In this document: positions 30,794 through 39,804 of the stretch, piece by piece
Layout of the letters: the number at the start of each line of letters is the position of its first letter
Numbering within the stretch: position 1 is the first letter of the stretch
Origin: Streptococcus himalayensis
GTDB taxonomy: Bacteria; Bacillota; Bacilli; Lactobacillales; Streptococcaceae
DNA: 64,000 bases
Assembly (NCBI RefSeq): GCF_001708305.1
Contig: NZ_CP016953.1
Coordinates: 1,259,501 to 1,323,500, forward strand
Reading direction: 5' to 3'
The notes under the pieces: generated by a model
What the model saw: only the letters and a program-made list of their open reading frames with translations
The model's database searches: none
What the model was told of the DNA's origin: nothing
Position numbers and translations under genes: made by a program

Positions 30794-33244
30794 ATGGCAC
30801 AAGAAAAGACGAAGTATGCGGTTGTTGATCTGGAGGCAACGAGCGCAAATAGCAATGCAAAGATTATCCAAGTGGGCATTGTTCTCATTGAAGACGGCAA
30901 CATTACCCAGACCTATGAAACGGATGTCAATCCTCACCAAGCTTTAGATAGTCATATCAAGGAGTTAACAGGGTTGACGGATGAACGCTTGAGACAAGCT
31001 CCAGATTTTTCTCAAGTAGCAGGAGAGATCTATGAACGGATCCACGATGCCATTTTTGTGGCTCACAATGTACAGTTTGATGCGAATCTCTTGGCAGAAA
31101 GTCTCTTTTGGGAGGGATTTGATTTACTGACGCCGCGGATTGATACGGTTGAGTTGGCACAGATTTTTTTTCCGACTTTTGATAAGTATAATCTCGGTGT
31201 CTTGAGCCAATATCTGGACATTCCTTTAGAACACGCGCATACTGCTCTTTCAGACGCTTATGCGACCGCTCTGCTCTTTCTTAAAATTCAAGAAAAGATA
31301 AAAATGCTCCCCAAAACATTGGTGGAAGAACTACTGGAGCGTGGGGACTGTCTTTTGTACGAGTCTAAGTTAGCCATTCAGGCTGTTTTTGAAGAGATGC
31401 CTGATGTCGCAAGCCACGATTTTATAGAACGCCACGGTCTCTTTTTTAAAAAGCCAGAGGAAAAGACCTCCGCATTAAAATTATCACAGGATTTTAGCCA
31501 TAATATCCATCTGCTGGGATTAGAAGAGCGTGGGGAGCAGGCTATTTTTGCCCAGCTTGTTGAACAAGCACTCAAAGAAGAAAAACCTAGTTTTTTAGAG
31601 GGAAGAACAGGGATTGGTAAAACCTATGGCTATCTCTTGCCCCTCTTAGCAAAAACCAATCAAAAAATCATCGTAAGTGTGCCGACTAAGCTCTTGCAAG
31701 ACCAGTTGATGAGACAAGAAGGAAACCGTCTAGCCTCGACCTTTCACATTTCCTTTCATAGTTTGAAAAGTCCGAGGAACTATCTTCATCTGGATCGTTT
31801 TTATGAGACCTTGGCAGAAGAGGACAATCGCTTAATCAGTCGCTGCAAGTTGCAGCTTTTGGTCTGGCTAACGGAGACATCTACGGGAGATTTGGATGAA
31901 ATCCCGCAAAATTATCGTTACCAGCCTTATTTTGAGAGAATTGCTCATTGTGGAGGAGTTGCGGAGACGTCCCTCTTTTCAGATGTGGATTTTTGGGAGC
32001 GCGGGCAACGATTGGCCGCAACCAGCCGAGTTTTAGTGACCAATCATGCCTATTTGCTGACGCGATTAGAGGATGACAAGAGCTTGGTTGACAATCGCTT
32101 TTTAGTGGTGGATGAGGCACAAAAACTCTTTTTAACCATGGAACAGGTGATGCGTTCAAGTCTGAGTGTGACCAAGCTCCTGCAAGAAATCCAGCAAGCC
32201 TTGCAAGGGAAAATAAATATTTTGGAACAACGCCTGCTGGAAAGTCTGCAATTTGAATGTGTTCAGTTGGCAAATTCCATTGGTAAAAAAGGCCAGAGAG
32301 AGATTCCCCTGCAAAAGATTGAGAAAATCCGCCAAGATTTGGCAGAATTGCCGATGGACTTACTGACCGATGTTCGGGCAGCCTTTGAAGAACCCTTTGA
32401 TTTGTTTTGGCTGGAAGAGGAGATTTTCAGCAGCCATCGTCAAAAATGGCTCAAATCAGCACGGTTGGCTGCTCCAGCATTTGCAGATTTATTGCCGAAA
32501 GACCAATCCTTTTTAGCGACATCAGCAACCCTAGAGATTAGTAAGCGCGTGAATCTCCCTAGCCTACTAGGCTTTAAGGAGGCAACCCTCTATCGTCTGC
32601 CCCAGTCTAGGACTCAGCAGCAGCGAGTGTGGGTAGATTTGACAGCTCCTCTGGTGACTGAGTTATCCCTAGAGGCCTATGCAGCTCTCATCGTGGAGAG
32701 ACTAGAGATTTTAGCATGTCTTTCAAGGCCGATTTTGGTCTTGTTTACCTCAAAAGACTTGCTATTAGCGGTGTCAGAAGCTCTTTCTCTCCCCCATCTA
32801 GCCCAGTATAAGAATGGTGACGCTAGTAACATCAAACGTCGCTTTGATCGAGGAGAGAGTTCGATTTTACTGGGAGCAGGGAGTTTTTGGGAAGGAGCGG
32901 ACTTTATTCGATTTGACCAAATGCTGGTTGTGATTACCCGTTTGCCTTTTGACAATCCTAGTGATCATCTGACCCAAAAGCTCAACCGAAATTTGAAGCT
33001 AGAAGGAAAAAATCCTTTTTATGATTATCACTTGCCGCTGGCTATTTTAAGGCTCAAGCAGGCCTTGGGACGAACTGTTCGACGTAAAGACCAGAAATCT
33101 GCTGTGCTCTTGCTTGATCAGCGGATTAAAACCAAAAATTATGGTCCTCAAATAGTCAAGTCCCTCGAAGAGCTCGTCGCATTTTCCTTTTCAGAGAAGG
33201 AAGAGTGGCAAGAGGAGATGGCAGGCTTTTTACAAGATAAATAA
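30794..33244 (+). CDS. dinG: DinG-type helicase fused to a DEDD exonuclease domain
   Basis: 816 residues. The N-terminal third (about 1-165) is a DnaQ-like 3'-5' exonuclease with VVDLEATS (ExoI), AHNVQFDANLL (ExoII) and HTALSDAYAT (ExoIII). The rest is an XPD/DinG-type superfamily 2 helicase with Walker A GRTGIGKT, the DEAH-box variant DEAQ in FLVVDEAQKLF, and motif VI QALGRTVRR. This fusion is usual in Firmicutes, where the protein has been studied mainly as a nuclease. I see no obvious cysteine cluster of the kind that holds 4Fe-4S in E. coli DinG. ATG 30794 is preferred over an upstream TTG. Confidence 0.92.
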   Translation: MAQEKTKYAVVDLEATSANSNAKIIQVGIVLIEDGNITQTYETDVNPHQALDSHIKELTGLTDERLRQAPDFSQVAGEIYERIHDAIFVAHNVQFDANLLAESLFWEGFDLLTPRIDTVELAQIFFPTFDKYNLGVLSQYLDIPLEHAHTALSDAYATALLFLKIQEKIKMLPKTLVEELLERGDCLLYESKLAIQAVFEEMPDVASHDFIERHGLFFKKPEEKTSALKLSQDFSHNIHLLGLEERGEQAIFAQLVEQALKEEKPSFLEGRTGIGKTYGYLLPLLAKTNQKIIVSVPTKLLQDQLMRQEGNRLASTFHISFHSLKSPRNYLHLDRFYETLAEEDNRLISRCKLQLLVWLTETSTGDLDEIPQNYRYQPYFERIAHCGGVAETSLFSDVDFWERGQRLAATSRVLVTNHAYLLTRLEDDKSLVDNRFLVVDEAQKLFLTMEQVMRSSLSVTKLLQEIQQALQGKINILEQRLLESLQFECVQLANSIGKKGQREIPLQKIEKIRQDLAELPMDLLTDVRAAFEEPFDLFWLEEEIFSSHRQKWLKSARLAAPAFADLLPKDQSFLATSATLEISKRVNLPSLLGFKEATLYRLPQSRTQQQRVWVDLTAPLVTELSLEAYAALIVERLEILACLSRPILVLFTSKDLLLAVSEALSLPHLAQYKNGDASNIKRRFDRGESSILLGAGSFWEGADFIRFDQMLVVITRLPFDNPSDHLTQKLNRNLKLEGKNPFYDYHLPLAILRLKQALGRTVRRKDQKSAVLLLDQRIKTKNYGPQIVKSLEELVAFSFSEKEEWQEEMAGFLQDK

Positions 33245-33293
33245 GGAGAGAAGATAGTGAGAGCAACGTCTTATAAGTGTGAAAGGAGGATTT

Positions 33294-34526
33294 ATGTCGA
33301 ATAGTCGACGATCGATTGATTCCAGAGTGGATTATAGTTTAATTTTACCTGTTTTTTTCTTACTGCTACTTGGGATTGTAGCGATTTATATTGCTGTTAG
33401 CCATGATTATCCCAGTGCAGTTTGGAGCATATTGGGGCAGCAGTTAGCCTGGATAGCACTGGGCGTGGTCATTAGTTTTATTGTCATGTTTTTTAATACT
33501 AAATTTCTATGGCAGATGACCCCTGTTTTATACGTCTTTGGCTTAGGCTTGATGGTGCTTCCACTCTTTCTATACAGCCCTGCTCTTGTCGCGTCAACTG
33601 GAGCGAAAAACTGGGTGACAATTGGTGGAGTAACCCTCTTTCAGCCCTCGGAATTTATGAAAATTTCTTATATTCTGATGCTGTCGCATGCCATTGTCCG
33701 ATTTTACCAGCGGCATCGGAACAAAGAACGGACGATTCAACTGGATTTTCTCCTGATTTTAGAATTGCTGGCCTATACCCTTCCTGTGTTGGTCTTGTTA
33801 ACTTTTCAGAAGGATTTAGGAACAGCTCTGGTCTTTGTAGCGATTTTCTCAGGCCTCGTTCTCCTGTCTGGCGTTTCTTGGAAAATCATTGTCCCAACAG
33901 TGCTCATCCTAGCCTTGTTACTGGCTAGCTTTATGCTTATTTTTCTATCTAAAGATGGGAGGGCCTTCCTCCATCAGCTAGGAATGCCGACCTATCAAAT
34001 CAATCGCATCTTGGCCTGGCTTAATCCCTTTGACTATGCCCAGACCACGACTTATCAGCAGGCTCAAGGCCAGATTGCCATTGGGAGTGGTGGGCTTTGG
34101 GGACAGGGCTTTAATGTATCCAATCTCCTCATTCCAGTGCGAGAGAGCGATATGATTTTCACAGTGATTGCAGAGGATTTTGGTTTTGTGGGCTCAACAG
34201 GCTTGATTTTGCTTTATTTGCTGTTGATTTATCGCATGCTGAAAATTACCCTACAATCCAACAATCAGTTTTATACCTATATTTCCACAGGATTTATCAT
34301 GATGTTGCTCTTTCATATTTTTGAAAATATTGGAGCTGTGACGGGAATTCTGCCCTTGACAGGGATTCCACTCCCCTTCATTTCCCAAGGAGGGTCGTCT
34401 ATCATCAGTAATCTTATCGGTGTGGGCTTGCTTCTTTCGATGAGCTATCAAAATCAGGTAGCAGCAGAAAAAGAGGGCAAGGTTCCAAAAAAACGCAAGA
34501 AAATTATTTTACAACAATTAAAATAA
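33294..34526 (+). CDS. rodA: SEDS peptidoglycan glycosyltransferase RodA
   Basis: Membrane glycan polymerase for peripheral (elongation) cell-wall growth, working with a class B PBP. About 410 residues and ten hydrophobic helices; the long extracellular loop and the stretch PLTGIPLPFISQGGSS are SEDS hallmarks. The N-terminus RSIDSRVDYSLILPVFFLLL resembles pneumococcal RodA rather than FtsW as I remember them. ATG 33294 sits behind AAAGGAGGATTT; the in-frame GTG 33279 would swallow that site. The DJ-1 gene follows after 11 bases. Confidence 0.92.
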   Translation: MSNSRRSIDSRVDYSLILPVFFLLLLGIVAIYIAVSHDYPSAVWSILGQQLAWIALGVVISFIVMFFNTKFLWQMTPVLYVFGLGLMVLPLFLYSPALVASTGAKNWVTIGGVTLFQPSEFMKISYILMLSHAIVRFYQRHRNKERTIQLDFLLILELLAYTLPVLVLLTFQKDLGTALVFVAIFSGLVLLSGVSWKIIVPTVLILALLLASFMLIFLSKDGRAFLHQLGMPTYQINRILAWLNPFDYAQTTTYQQAQGQIAIGSGGLWGQGFNVSNLLIPVRESDMIFTVIAEDFGFVGSTGLILLYLLLIYRMLKITLQSNNQFYTYISTGFIMMLLFHIFENIGAVTGILPLTGIPLPFISQGGSSIISNLIGVGLLLSMSYQNQVAAEKEGKVPKKRKKIILQQLK

Positions 34527-34537
34527 AGGAGAAAAAC

Positions 34538-35086
34538 ATGGCAAAAGTTGCTGTTATATTAGCCAACGGCTTTGAAGAAATCGAGGCTCTTACAGTGGTA
34601 GATGTGCTGCGCAGAGGAGATATTACCTGCGATATGCTGAGTGTTGAGAGCGAGGTGACAGGTTCCCATGGAATTACAGTTAAAGGTGACCGGCTTTGGG
34701 ATGGAAGTTTGGAAGGCTACGACATGGTTGTTCTCCCTGGGGGGATGCCAGGGGCTGCTAATCTCCGTGATGATGAGACCTTGATGGCGGCTTTGCAAAA
34801 CATGAAGGAGCAAGAAAAGTGGATTGCTGCCATTTGTGCGGCTCCTATCGCGCTTGAGAGAGCTGGAATTCTTGAGGGGAAAAGCTTTACCTGCTACGAT
34901 GGGGTGGAAAAAGAGATTGCTTCAGGTCGTTATCTCAAAGAGACGGTAGTGGTCGATGGAAAACTTATCACCAGCCGAGGTCCGTCAACAGCCCTCGCCT
35001 TTGCTTATGAATTACTTCATCAATTAGGCGGTGACAGTGATAAACTAGCAACTGCTATGCTTTATAAAGATGTATTTGGTGTCTAA
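34538..35086 (+). CDS. DJ-1/PfpI/ThiJ family protein
   Basis: 182 residues with the DJ-1 core: conserved Glu in NGFEEIEALT (residues 13-14) and the nucleophile Cys100 in the elbow AAICAAPIAL. Homologues are described as stress chaperones, protein deglycases or glyoxalases, and the exact activity is disputed. It is in an operon with rodA (11-base gap, AAAGGAGAAAAAC site). A terminator follows nine bases after the stop. Confidence 0.88.
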   Translation: MAKVAVILANGFEEIEALTVVDVLRRGDITCDMLSVESEVTGSHGITVKGDRLWDGSLEGYDMVVLPGGMPGAANLRDDETLMAALQNMKEQEKWIAAICAAPIALERAGILEGKSFTCYDGVEKEIASGRYLKETVVVDGKLITSRGPSTALAFAYELLHQLGGDSDKLATAMLYKDVFGV

Positions 35087-35094
35087 GAACAAAG

Positions 35095-35137
35095 ACGCTT
35101 CTACCCATCTGAAAGAGGGAAAGAAGCGTTTTTTTTA
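35095..35137 (+). terminator. Terminator after the DJ-1 gene
   Basis: ACGCTTC/GAAGCGT stem followed by eight T residues. Confidence 0.85.
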
Positions 35138-35204
35138 TGTGAAATCCGTTTAGAAATCATCAAATTTGAACTACAAGTCGTTTAAAGTTCCATCTATATT
35201 TCGG

Positions 35205-35585
35205 TTTATACTCGGAAAAAATTAAAATCTGACGTTGGTAACTAATCTTGCTGAACCATAGTTCTACTTACGGTTTTTAGGACACAAGCTACGCTAGTTT
35301 TATCTATCATCTTCTACAATTCTCAATTGCAAGGGGCGAGCTACGCTCGTTCTATTTCCACCCTTTCACAATTCCTAATTGTGGAAGCTAGTCAACTTGC
35401 GGGGGTAGGGCTAAACTAATCCAGTGGATTAGTTTAGCCCGAACCTAAAAATAAAGGAGTGAGGATAATCGATTTGTGCGAAATACTGATTTTTGCTCCA
35501 CTCCCCCTAGTCAGATGTTGATTTTAAAATAAACTCATCAAGTTTTCGAGCCATTTTATGGAAATAACTGGTGATAGGGGGATGT
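35205..35585. repeat. Mosaic of family 2 repeat and two stem-loop elements
   Basis: No gene is seen. 35205-35345 is a family 2 copy (AATCTGACGTTGG and CTTGCTGAACCATAGTTCTA, then GGTTTTTAGGACACAAGC). 35407-35439 is a near-perfect hairpin, GGGCTAAACTAATCC/GGATTAGTTTAGCCC with a three-base loop. 35452-35513 is an imperfect palindrome framed by GGAGTGAGGA and CCACTCCCCC. Counterparts of both hairpins occur, inverted or with altered stem, at 52515-52690. Confidence 0.65.
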
Positions 35586-35586
35586 T

Positions 35587-35770
35587 CCATGAAAATCAAA
35601 ACTAGCACTTTTGCGATTTTCTTAGATGGTTCGGACGTACCTGCCTTTTTTAGTACTCTTCATTTCAGTCACTAAAAAAGCATTCTATCTGCTTCATCTG
35701 ACTAACTTTATTTTATGGCAAAAAACAACAACGATAAATAAAAATGTTGTTTTTGGAATTTTATCAGGAT
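35587..35770 (+). repeat. MITE-like repeat (family 1), diverged copy
   Basis: Begins CCATGAAAATCAAAACTAGC and passes through TTCTTAGATGGTTCGGACGT, a CACTAAAAAAGCATTCT segment, and ATGTTGTTTTTGGAATTTTA at the end. It is closest to the copy at 10636-10812. It lies about 125 bases before the island's left attachment site. Confidence 0.65.
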
Positions 35771-35894
35771 TGGAACCATGGGAGGTAAGAAGCGGTGAAG
35801 GGTATCAATGAATAAGGGGGATTGTGGTACTTTGTAGGATTTGCCTGCACCATTGTTCGTGAATAGGGATGGTTTCACATGGGAAAGCGAAATT

Positions 35895-35916
35895 TATAGC
35901 AATTTTCTGAAGATTA
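35895..35916 (+). other. attL of the island
   Basis: TATAGCAATTTTCTGAA (17 bases) is repeated exactly at 46418-46434; with one mismatch the match extends to 22 bases. It is the left junction between chromosome and island. Confidence 0.8.
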
Positions 35917-36059
35917 GGTTTCGGTATTGAATAATCAATACTATACTTTCAAAATACCTTTAAACCAATGATTTGGAAGAATTTAATAGCTAATATACAT
36001 AAATAGAAAATAGTGGAGAGTGAACAAAAAGTCCACAAAAGTTACAGAGAAATGAGTTC

Positions 36060-36083
36060 AGCAGGCAAGAGAAAGGAGTATCT
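36060..36083 (-). repeat. Degenerate inverted copy of the 25-base island element
   Basis: Plus-strand AGCAGGCAAG (36060-36069) and GTATCT (36078-36083) match the reverse complement of the element at 44035-44059 and 45131-45155; the middle differs. It lies about 150 bases inside attL. Confidence 0.5.
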
Positions 36084-36187
36084 ATAGTGATGCTCTTTTC
36101 TTTTATCAAAAGGACGAGAAAAATCTTTAGATTGAAGAAAAACATTTTGTATCATTTTCTTAAATCTTTTATTTGCTTCTCCAATAG

Positions 36188-36230
36188 AAAAACTCTTAGA
36201 AGCAATACAAAATAAGCTTTTCTAAGAGTT
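36188..36230. terminator. Hairpin in the left arm of the island
   Basis: Perfect 12-pair stem AAACTCTTAGAA/TTCTAAGAGTTT with an AT-rich loop. Short T- or A-rich tracts flank it on both sides, so it could terminate on either strand, but the gene it would serve is unclear. Confidence 0.4.
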
Positions 36231-36475
36231 TAATCAATGTCTGAGCTTGTTCCTAATATTTAGATTTTTTATTATCTTAGAGGTCTTGTTCTAGATTTCT
36301 TTGGATAAGATGTTTATGATTGTTGATTGGTATAGGAGATATGTATCAAGAAGCGCGTGATTAAAAAAGGCGATTAAAAAATGAAATAGGCGTATGCGAA
36401 TGCAAAATAGTCTATTCATCGTTGAACTTTATTTATAAAAGCCTATTGATTTATCGCTATTTTTTTAGAGAGTAT

Positions 36476-36802
36476 CTATTTAGACTTTGCGACTTTTGCA
36501 ATATCTAGGAAAATCTTGATTAGCTCTTCAGGATTGTCACTTTGTTGAATTTCAAGGAGTAATTTAGTGATTTGGGTATCAGTGGTACTTGCAAAGGGTT
36601 GGAAAAAATCTCCTAGTGAAACTTCTAGCACATCTAGGATTGTGATTAATGTATTTAAAGCGACTGTACGTCGTCCATTTTCTACAAAATTTATGTATGG
36701 TAGGCTTAAATCGCATTGTTCAGCTAACTCTTGCTGGGTCATTCCTTTTTGTTTACGATAATACTTGATTTGAGTTCCGATACTAGTCATAATATCCGTC
36801 AT
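36476..36802 (-). CDS. XRE-family transcriptional regulator
   Basis: 108 residues: HTH_3 domain at about 9-62 (IKYYRKQKGMTQQELAEQCD, then SLPYINFVENGRRTVALNTL) and a short helical C-terminus. ATG 36802 is preceded by AGAAGGAGGAAGAT on the minus strand. It is divergent from the four-gene envelope module, with about 200 bases between them that include a TATAAT-like box (36879-36884), so it is the natural candidate regulator of that module. It is distinct from the island's second XRE protein near the integrase. Confidence 0.85.
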   Translation of the reverse strand: MTDIMTSIGTQIKYYRKQKGMTQQELAEQCDLSLPYINFVENGRRTVALNTLITILDVLEVSLGDFFQPFASTTDTQITKLLLEIQQSDNPEELIKIFLDIAKVAKSK

Positions 36803-37005
36803 ATCTTCCTCCTTCTGTGGCTATTATCATTTTATAATCTAGGGGAAGAAAATTATATATTCTGTGAGTTTTTGTTTGTATAATATATTTACTAAAAAGA
36901 TAAATTGAGGTAAAATTATAAATGAATAGTCTAAAAAAGTTAAACAATTAATTAGATTTGTATTCTAAAGTTATACCAATAGAAAAGTTGGTGATGGAGG
37001 CAGAA

Positions 37006-38361
37006 ATGATACTAGGATGGATTTGTTTGTTATTATTAATAGCTTTGGATATATATTATTATATATATGGTTTTGATTCTAATATATTAGATTTTTTAAG
37101 AAATAAATTTAACTCATTATCATTGCGTTCTTGGTCATATATAGCAGCTACTATCTCTCTTTTAATTGTTTTTACAGTTTTTATTAATATTCCGAAAGCC
37201 ACAGTACCTAATTCTTCGTCTTATTTTATTGGGAAGACTTTGGATGAAGTAAAGGAGGAATTTGAAAAAGAAGGTTTTTATAATATTGTTTCTGTTCCTG
37301 TAAGAGATTTACAATCAGGCAAAGATAAAGATAAAACTGTCAGAGGAGTTGAAATAGCTGGAGATATTTCTTTTAAGAAAGGGGAAAAATATTGGCAATC
37401 TACTGAAATTAAGATAAAACATCATGACTTTCCAGAAGATTATGCAAAATTATCCATTGATACAAACAAAAATTTGGAGGAAATAGCAGAGAATCTACGT
37501 TCAAATGGTTTTACTAGAGTATCTATTGAGACAGTTCCGTTAAAATTAAAAAATAATGGAGAAGAAGTTTCATTCCAAGAAATGAGAGTTAGTGGAAAAG
37601 TATACAAAGGAGTTCAATTGGAAAAAATAAAATCTGCTTATTTTCCGAAATCTTCTGATTTGGTGCTAATAAAATATGAATCAAGTATTCCTTTAATTCC
37701 GCTACCTAGTTTTTACAATGGTTTGACGGATGTAGAAAAGGTAAAAAAAGCTTTAGAATCATTGGATTTTTCAAATATTAAAGAAACTCCTATTCCTACT
37801 GAAGATGATGTTCTCCACAATAAGATGTATAGTATTGACGTAGAGGACGAAAATTTCCAAGAAATAAATGGTAATATCGAAGCTTCTTCTGATGCACAGA
37901 TTGTTCTTCATTTTTACCATTCAAAAAAGGCTGCTCAAAAAATAGAAGAAGAAAAGAGAAGAGAAGAAGAAAAAATACAAAAGAAAGCCGAAGAAAAACA
38001 AAAGGAGGAACAAGAAAGAAAAGATGAGGAAGAAAAAGCTTTAGATTATTTAGAGAAGATGGAAATTGCAGCAAATTTTGTAAACGCTACTTCAGGAACG
38101 GACATTGTTTCCAAGGTTACACTAAGTACCAGTAAACAAGCAGGAGCATTAATCATCAATTTAAATCCTAATATTTTATACGCTGGAGCATTAGAGATTA
38201 AAGCTGCCATTCAATCGCTTAATGAATCACTTGTTATTAGTTCTACGCAATATGGATATGAGAAACCTATTCTCCATTATTATTTGAATGGAAATGAGGT
38301 TGCAGTGAATCGCTACATTCTTAACCCACCAGAAGTTAAATTTAGAGGAATATTAAAATAG
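37006..38361 (+). CDS. Membrane protein with three PASTA-like units and a coiled coil
   Basis: Unrecognised 451-residue protein. Two hydrophobic helices at the N-terminus (about 2-21 and 44-61) are followed by three tandem units of about 75 residues (66-141, 147-225, 230-305), each with a helix of type ..G.TLDEVKEEFEKEGF.NI.. and ending in ..EIKIKHHDF-like strands, as in PASTA domains. Residues 306-350 are almost only Glu, Lys, Arg and Gln (coiled coil); a globular C-terminal domain of about 100 residues follows. ATG 37006 was chosen because GATGGAGG lies five bases before it; the frame opens earlier at TTG 36958 without a site. First gene of a four-gene operon. Confidence 0.8.
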   Translation: MILGWICLLLLIALDIYYYIYGFDSNILDFLRNKFNSLSLRSWSYIAATISLLIVFTVFINIPKATVPNSSSYFIGKTLDEVKEEFEKEGFYNIVSVPVRDLQSGKDKDKTVRGVEIAGDISFKKGEKYWQSTEIKIKHHDFPEDYAKLSIDTNKNLEEIAENLRSNGFTRVSIETVPLKLKNNGEEVSFQEMRVSGKVYKGVQLEKIKSAYFPKSSDLVLIKYESSIPLIPLPSFYNGLTDVEKVKKALESLDFSNIKETPIPTEDDVLHNKMYSIDVEDENFQEINGNIEASSDAQIVLHFYHSKKAAQKIEEEKRREEEKIQKKAEEKQKEEQERKDEEEKALDYLEKMEIAANFVNATSGTDIVSKVTLSTSKQAGALIINLNPNILYAGALEIKAAIQSLNESLVISSTQYGYEKPILHYYLNGNEVAVNRYILNPPEVKFRGILK

Positions 38362-38380
38362 TTATGTTAAGGAGAACATC

Positions 38381-39367
38381 ATGTTATTCATGTGTATATT
38401 ATTTGGTATTATCGTAGTTATTTATGGGATTATTTTTCATTCTCGGTATTTAATGCATAAGTCTGAACAATGGAAATTCTATACATTTCTGAGTTCGCTT
38501 GCTGTCTTGACCTTACTGTCTGTAGTTGGTTTACTTTCGACCTTTGCCCCTATAAATAAGAATATGGCTATGACGTCCAGTTCTTCTACAATATCAGAGG
38601 TTTCAAGCAGTTCTTATGTAAGTAGTTCAAGTCAGAGAATCAGTAGCTATAGTAGTTCTAGCAGGAGAGATTTCACTGTTGATTCATCTTCAAAGAATAT
38701 CGACAGTAACACTAAAGAAACAGGAAGTACCACTACTTCAGCCAGAGGTACGTGGACACCCACAGCTAACTATACAGTTAATGAGTATTTGAATAAACCA
38801 AATACGAATATTGTTCTACGCGCAAAGGTTATCAATAGTTTCCCTGATTACCTTATTCAAGGTGATAATTTACTGGAAGTTGAAACAGAGGTTATGGGTA
38901 TCTATGAGCCAGATGCGTATCGGGAATATTCCATCAATGGTGACAGACTGTTTATAAGAGTTCCGTCTTCACAAGATGTGCGTGTTGGTGAAAGAAAGGT
39001 TTTCACAGGAGAAATTACTAAATTAGAAGACTATGGTCGTATGGGTGTAGGAGCTATCAAGATAAGCAGTATGCGAAAACCAGCTGATGAAAATAGTCCT
39101 GTGTCTGCACCTAAAAAAGAAGAACCAGCATCACAATCAGCACCAACTTCACCTGCTCCAGAACCCGCTCCAGTTCAACCAAGCCCGCAACCACAGAGTC
39201 CAGCACCAATTCAACCAAGCCCGCAGCCATCTCCTAACCAAGGATTAAGACCTTTCAGAAATTGTACAGAAGCAAGACGAGCAGGCAGAGTAAATATTCC
39301 TGCTAGTGACCCACAGTATGGGCCGTGGTTAGATAGAGATAAGGATGGTTTTGGTTGTGATGAGTAA
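38381..39367 (+). CDS. Membrane-anchored Excalibur-domain protein with Ser-rich and Pro-rich linkers
   Basis: 328 residues. Two N-terminal membrane helices (about 4-20 and 35-55), a serine-rich stalk (about 65-120), a globular beta-rich, OB-like region (about 124-232), a Pro/Gln/Ala-rich linker with PVQPSPQPQSPAPIQPSPQP (about 233-287), and a C-terminal Excalibur domain (290-328) containing FRNCTEARRAG and the DRDKDGFGCD calcium loop. Excalibur is a small extracellular Ca-binding module often joined to secreted nucleases. Exposure outside the membrane is inferred. ATG follows AAGGAGAACATC, 19 bases after the first gene. Confidence 0.8.
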   Translation: MLFMCILFGIIVVIYGIIFHSRYLMHKSEQWKFYTFLSSLAVLTLLSVVGLLSTFAPINKNMAMTSSSSTISEVSSSSYVSSSSQRISSYSSSSRRDFTVDSSSKNIDSNTKETGSTTTSARGTWTPTANYTVNEYLNKPNTNIVLRAKVINSFPDYLIQGDNLLEVETEVMGIYEPDAYREYSINGDRLFIRVPSSQDVRVGERKVFTGEITKLEDYGRMGVGAIKISSMRKPADENSPVSAPKKEEPASQSAPTSPAPEPAPVQPSPQPQSPAPIQPSPQPSPNQGLRPFRNCTEARRAGRVNIPASDPQYGPWLDRDKDGFGCDE

Positions 39368-39803
39368 GTATAAGATAATGATTTTATGTATTAGCTTATC
39401 TTTTTTAATAGTATGCTGTGTTTTAGTTATTTTTCTAAAAAGTTCTTCACTAACCGATTATCAAAAAGCGGTACAAGCGTATCGTAGAATAAATATGGAG
39501 GAACTAGAAGCTAGGTTAGAAAAAAATGAATCAATTTATTTATACATAGGAAGAGAGAGTTGTCCCTATTGTCGAGAATTTGTGCCTAAACTTACACAGG
39601 CTGTCTCAGAAAAAAATAGTATTGTATACTATCTGGATAGTGAAGGAAATGATAAAGAGGCTATAAAACAATTTAGAAAGCTTCAGGGAATTAAGACAGT
39701 TCCTAGTTTGGGGTATTATAATCATCGTGGCTTGGTTAGAAAATTAGAAAAAGGTAGTCAAGCTAGTATAGAAGAAATAAAGGAATTTTTAAGGAGAAGG
39801 TAA
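39360..39803 (+). CDS. Membrane-anchored thioredoxin-like protein
   Basis: About 147 residues: one N-terminal membrane helix (about 6-26), then a thioredoxin fold with active site CPYC at residues 68-71 (in GRESCPYCREF) and the cis-proline before Ser in KTVPSLGYY (P115). It resembles bacteriocin-transport accessory (Bta) type proteins. It overlaps the preceding gene by eight bases (ATGAGTAA), suggesting coupled translation. A role in making or reducing disulfides outside the membrane is plausible, for instance the cysteines of the Excalibur protein (inference). ATG 39345 is an alternative start. Confidence 0.85.
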   Translation: MSKYKIMILCISLSFLIVCCVLVIFLKSSSLTDYQKAVQAYRRINMEELEARLEKNESIYLYIGRESCPYCREFVPKLTQAVSEKNSIVYYLDSEGNDKEAIKQFRKLQGIKTVPSLGYYNHRGLVRKLEKGSQASIEEIKEFLRRR

Positions 39804-39804
39804 A

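Larger units (their letters stand above)
35917..36475. other. Left non-coding arm of the island
   Basis: No gene is seen in these roughly 560 bases. They hold AGTCCACAAAA at 36030-36040, repeated at the right end (46323-46333), an inverted degenerate copy of the 25-base island element at 36060-36083, and a 12-pair hairpin (AAACTCTTAGAA/TTCTAAGAGTTT) at about 36188-36228. Confidence 0.5.

Noticed and set aside
30689..30940. N-terminal extension of the MBL hydrolase
   Set aside because: It runs antisense through the dinG start, while a strong GGAGG site precedes the shorter start at 30688.
35626..35811. 61-codon frame in the intergenic region before the island
   Set aside because: It lies entirely within a MITE-like repeat copy and is not maintained in the other copies.
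37981..38040. Possible tandem DNA repeat from the GAAGAAAAA-rich stretch
   Set aside because: It is the coding sequence of the Glu/Lys-rich coiled coil; codons vary and there is no fixed repeat unit.
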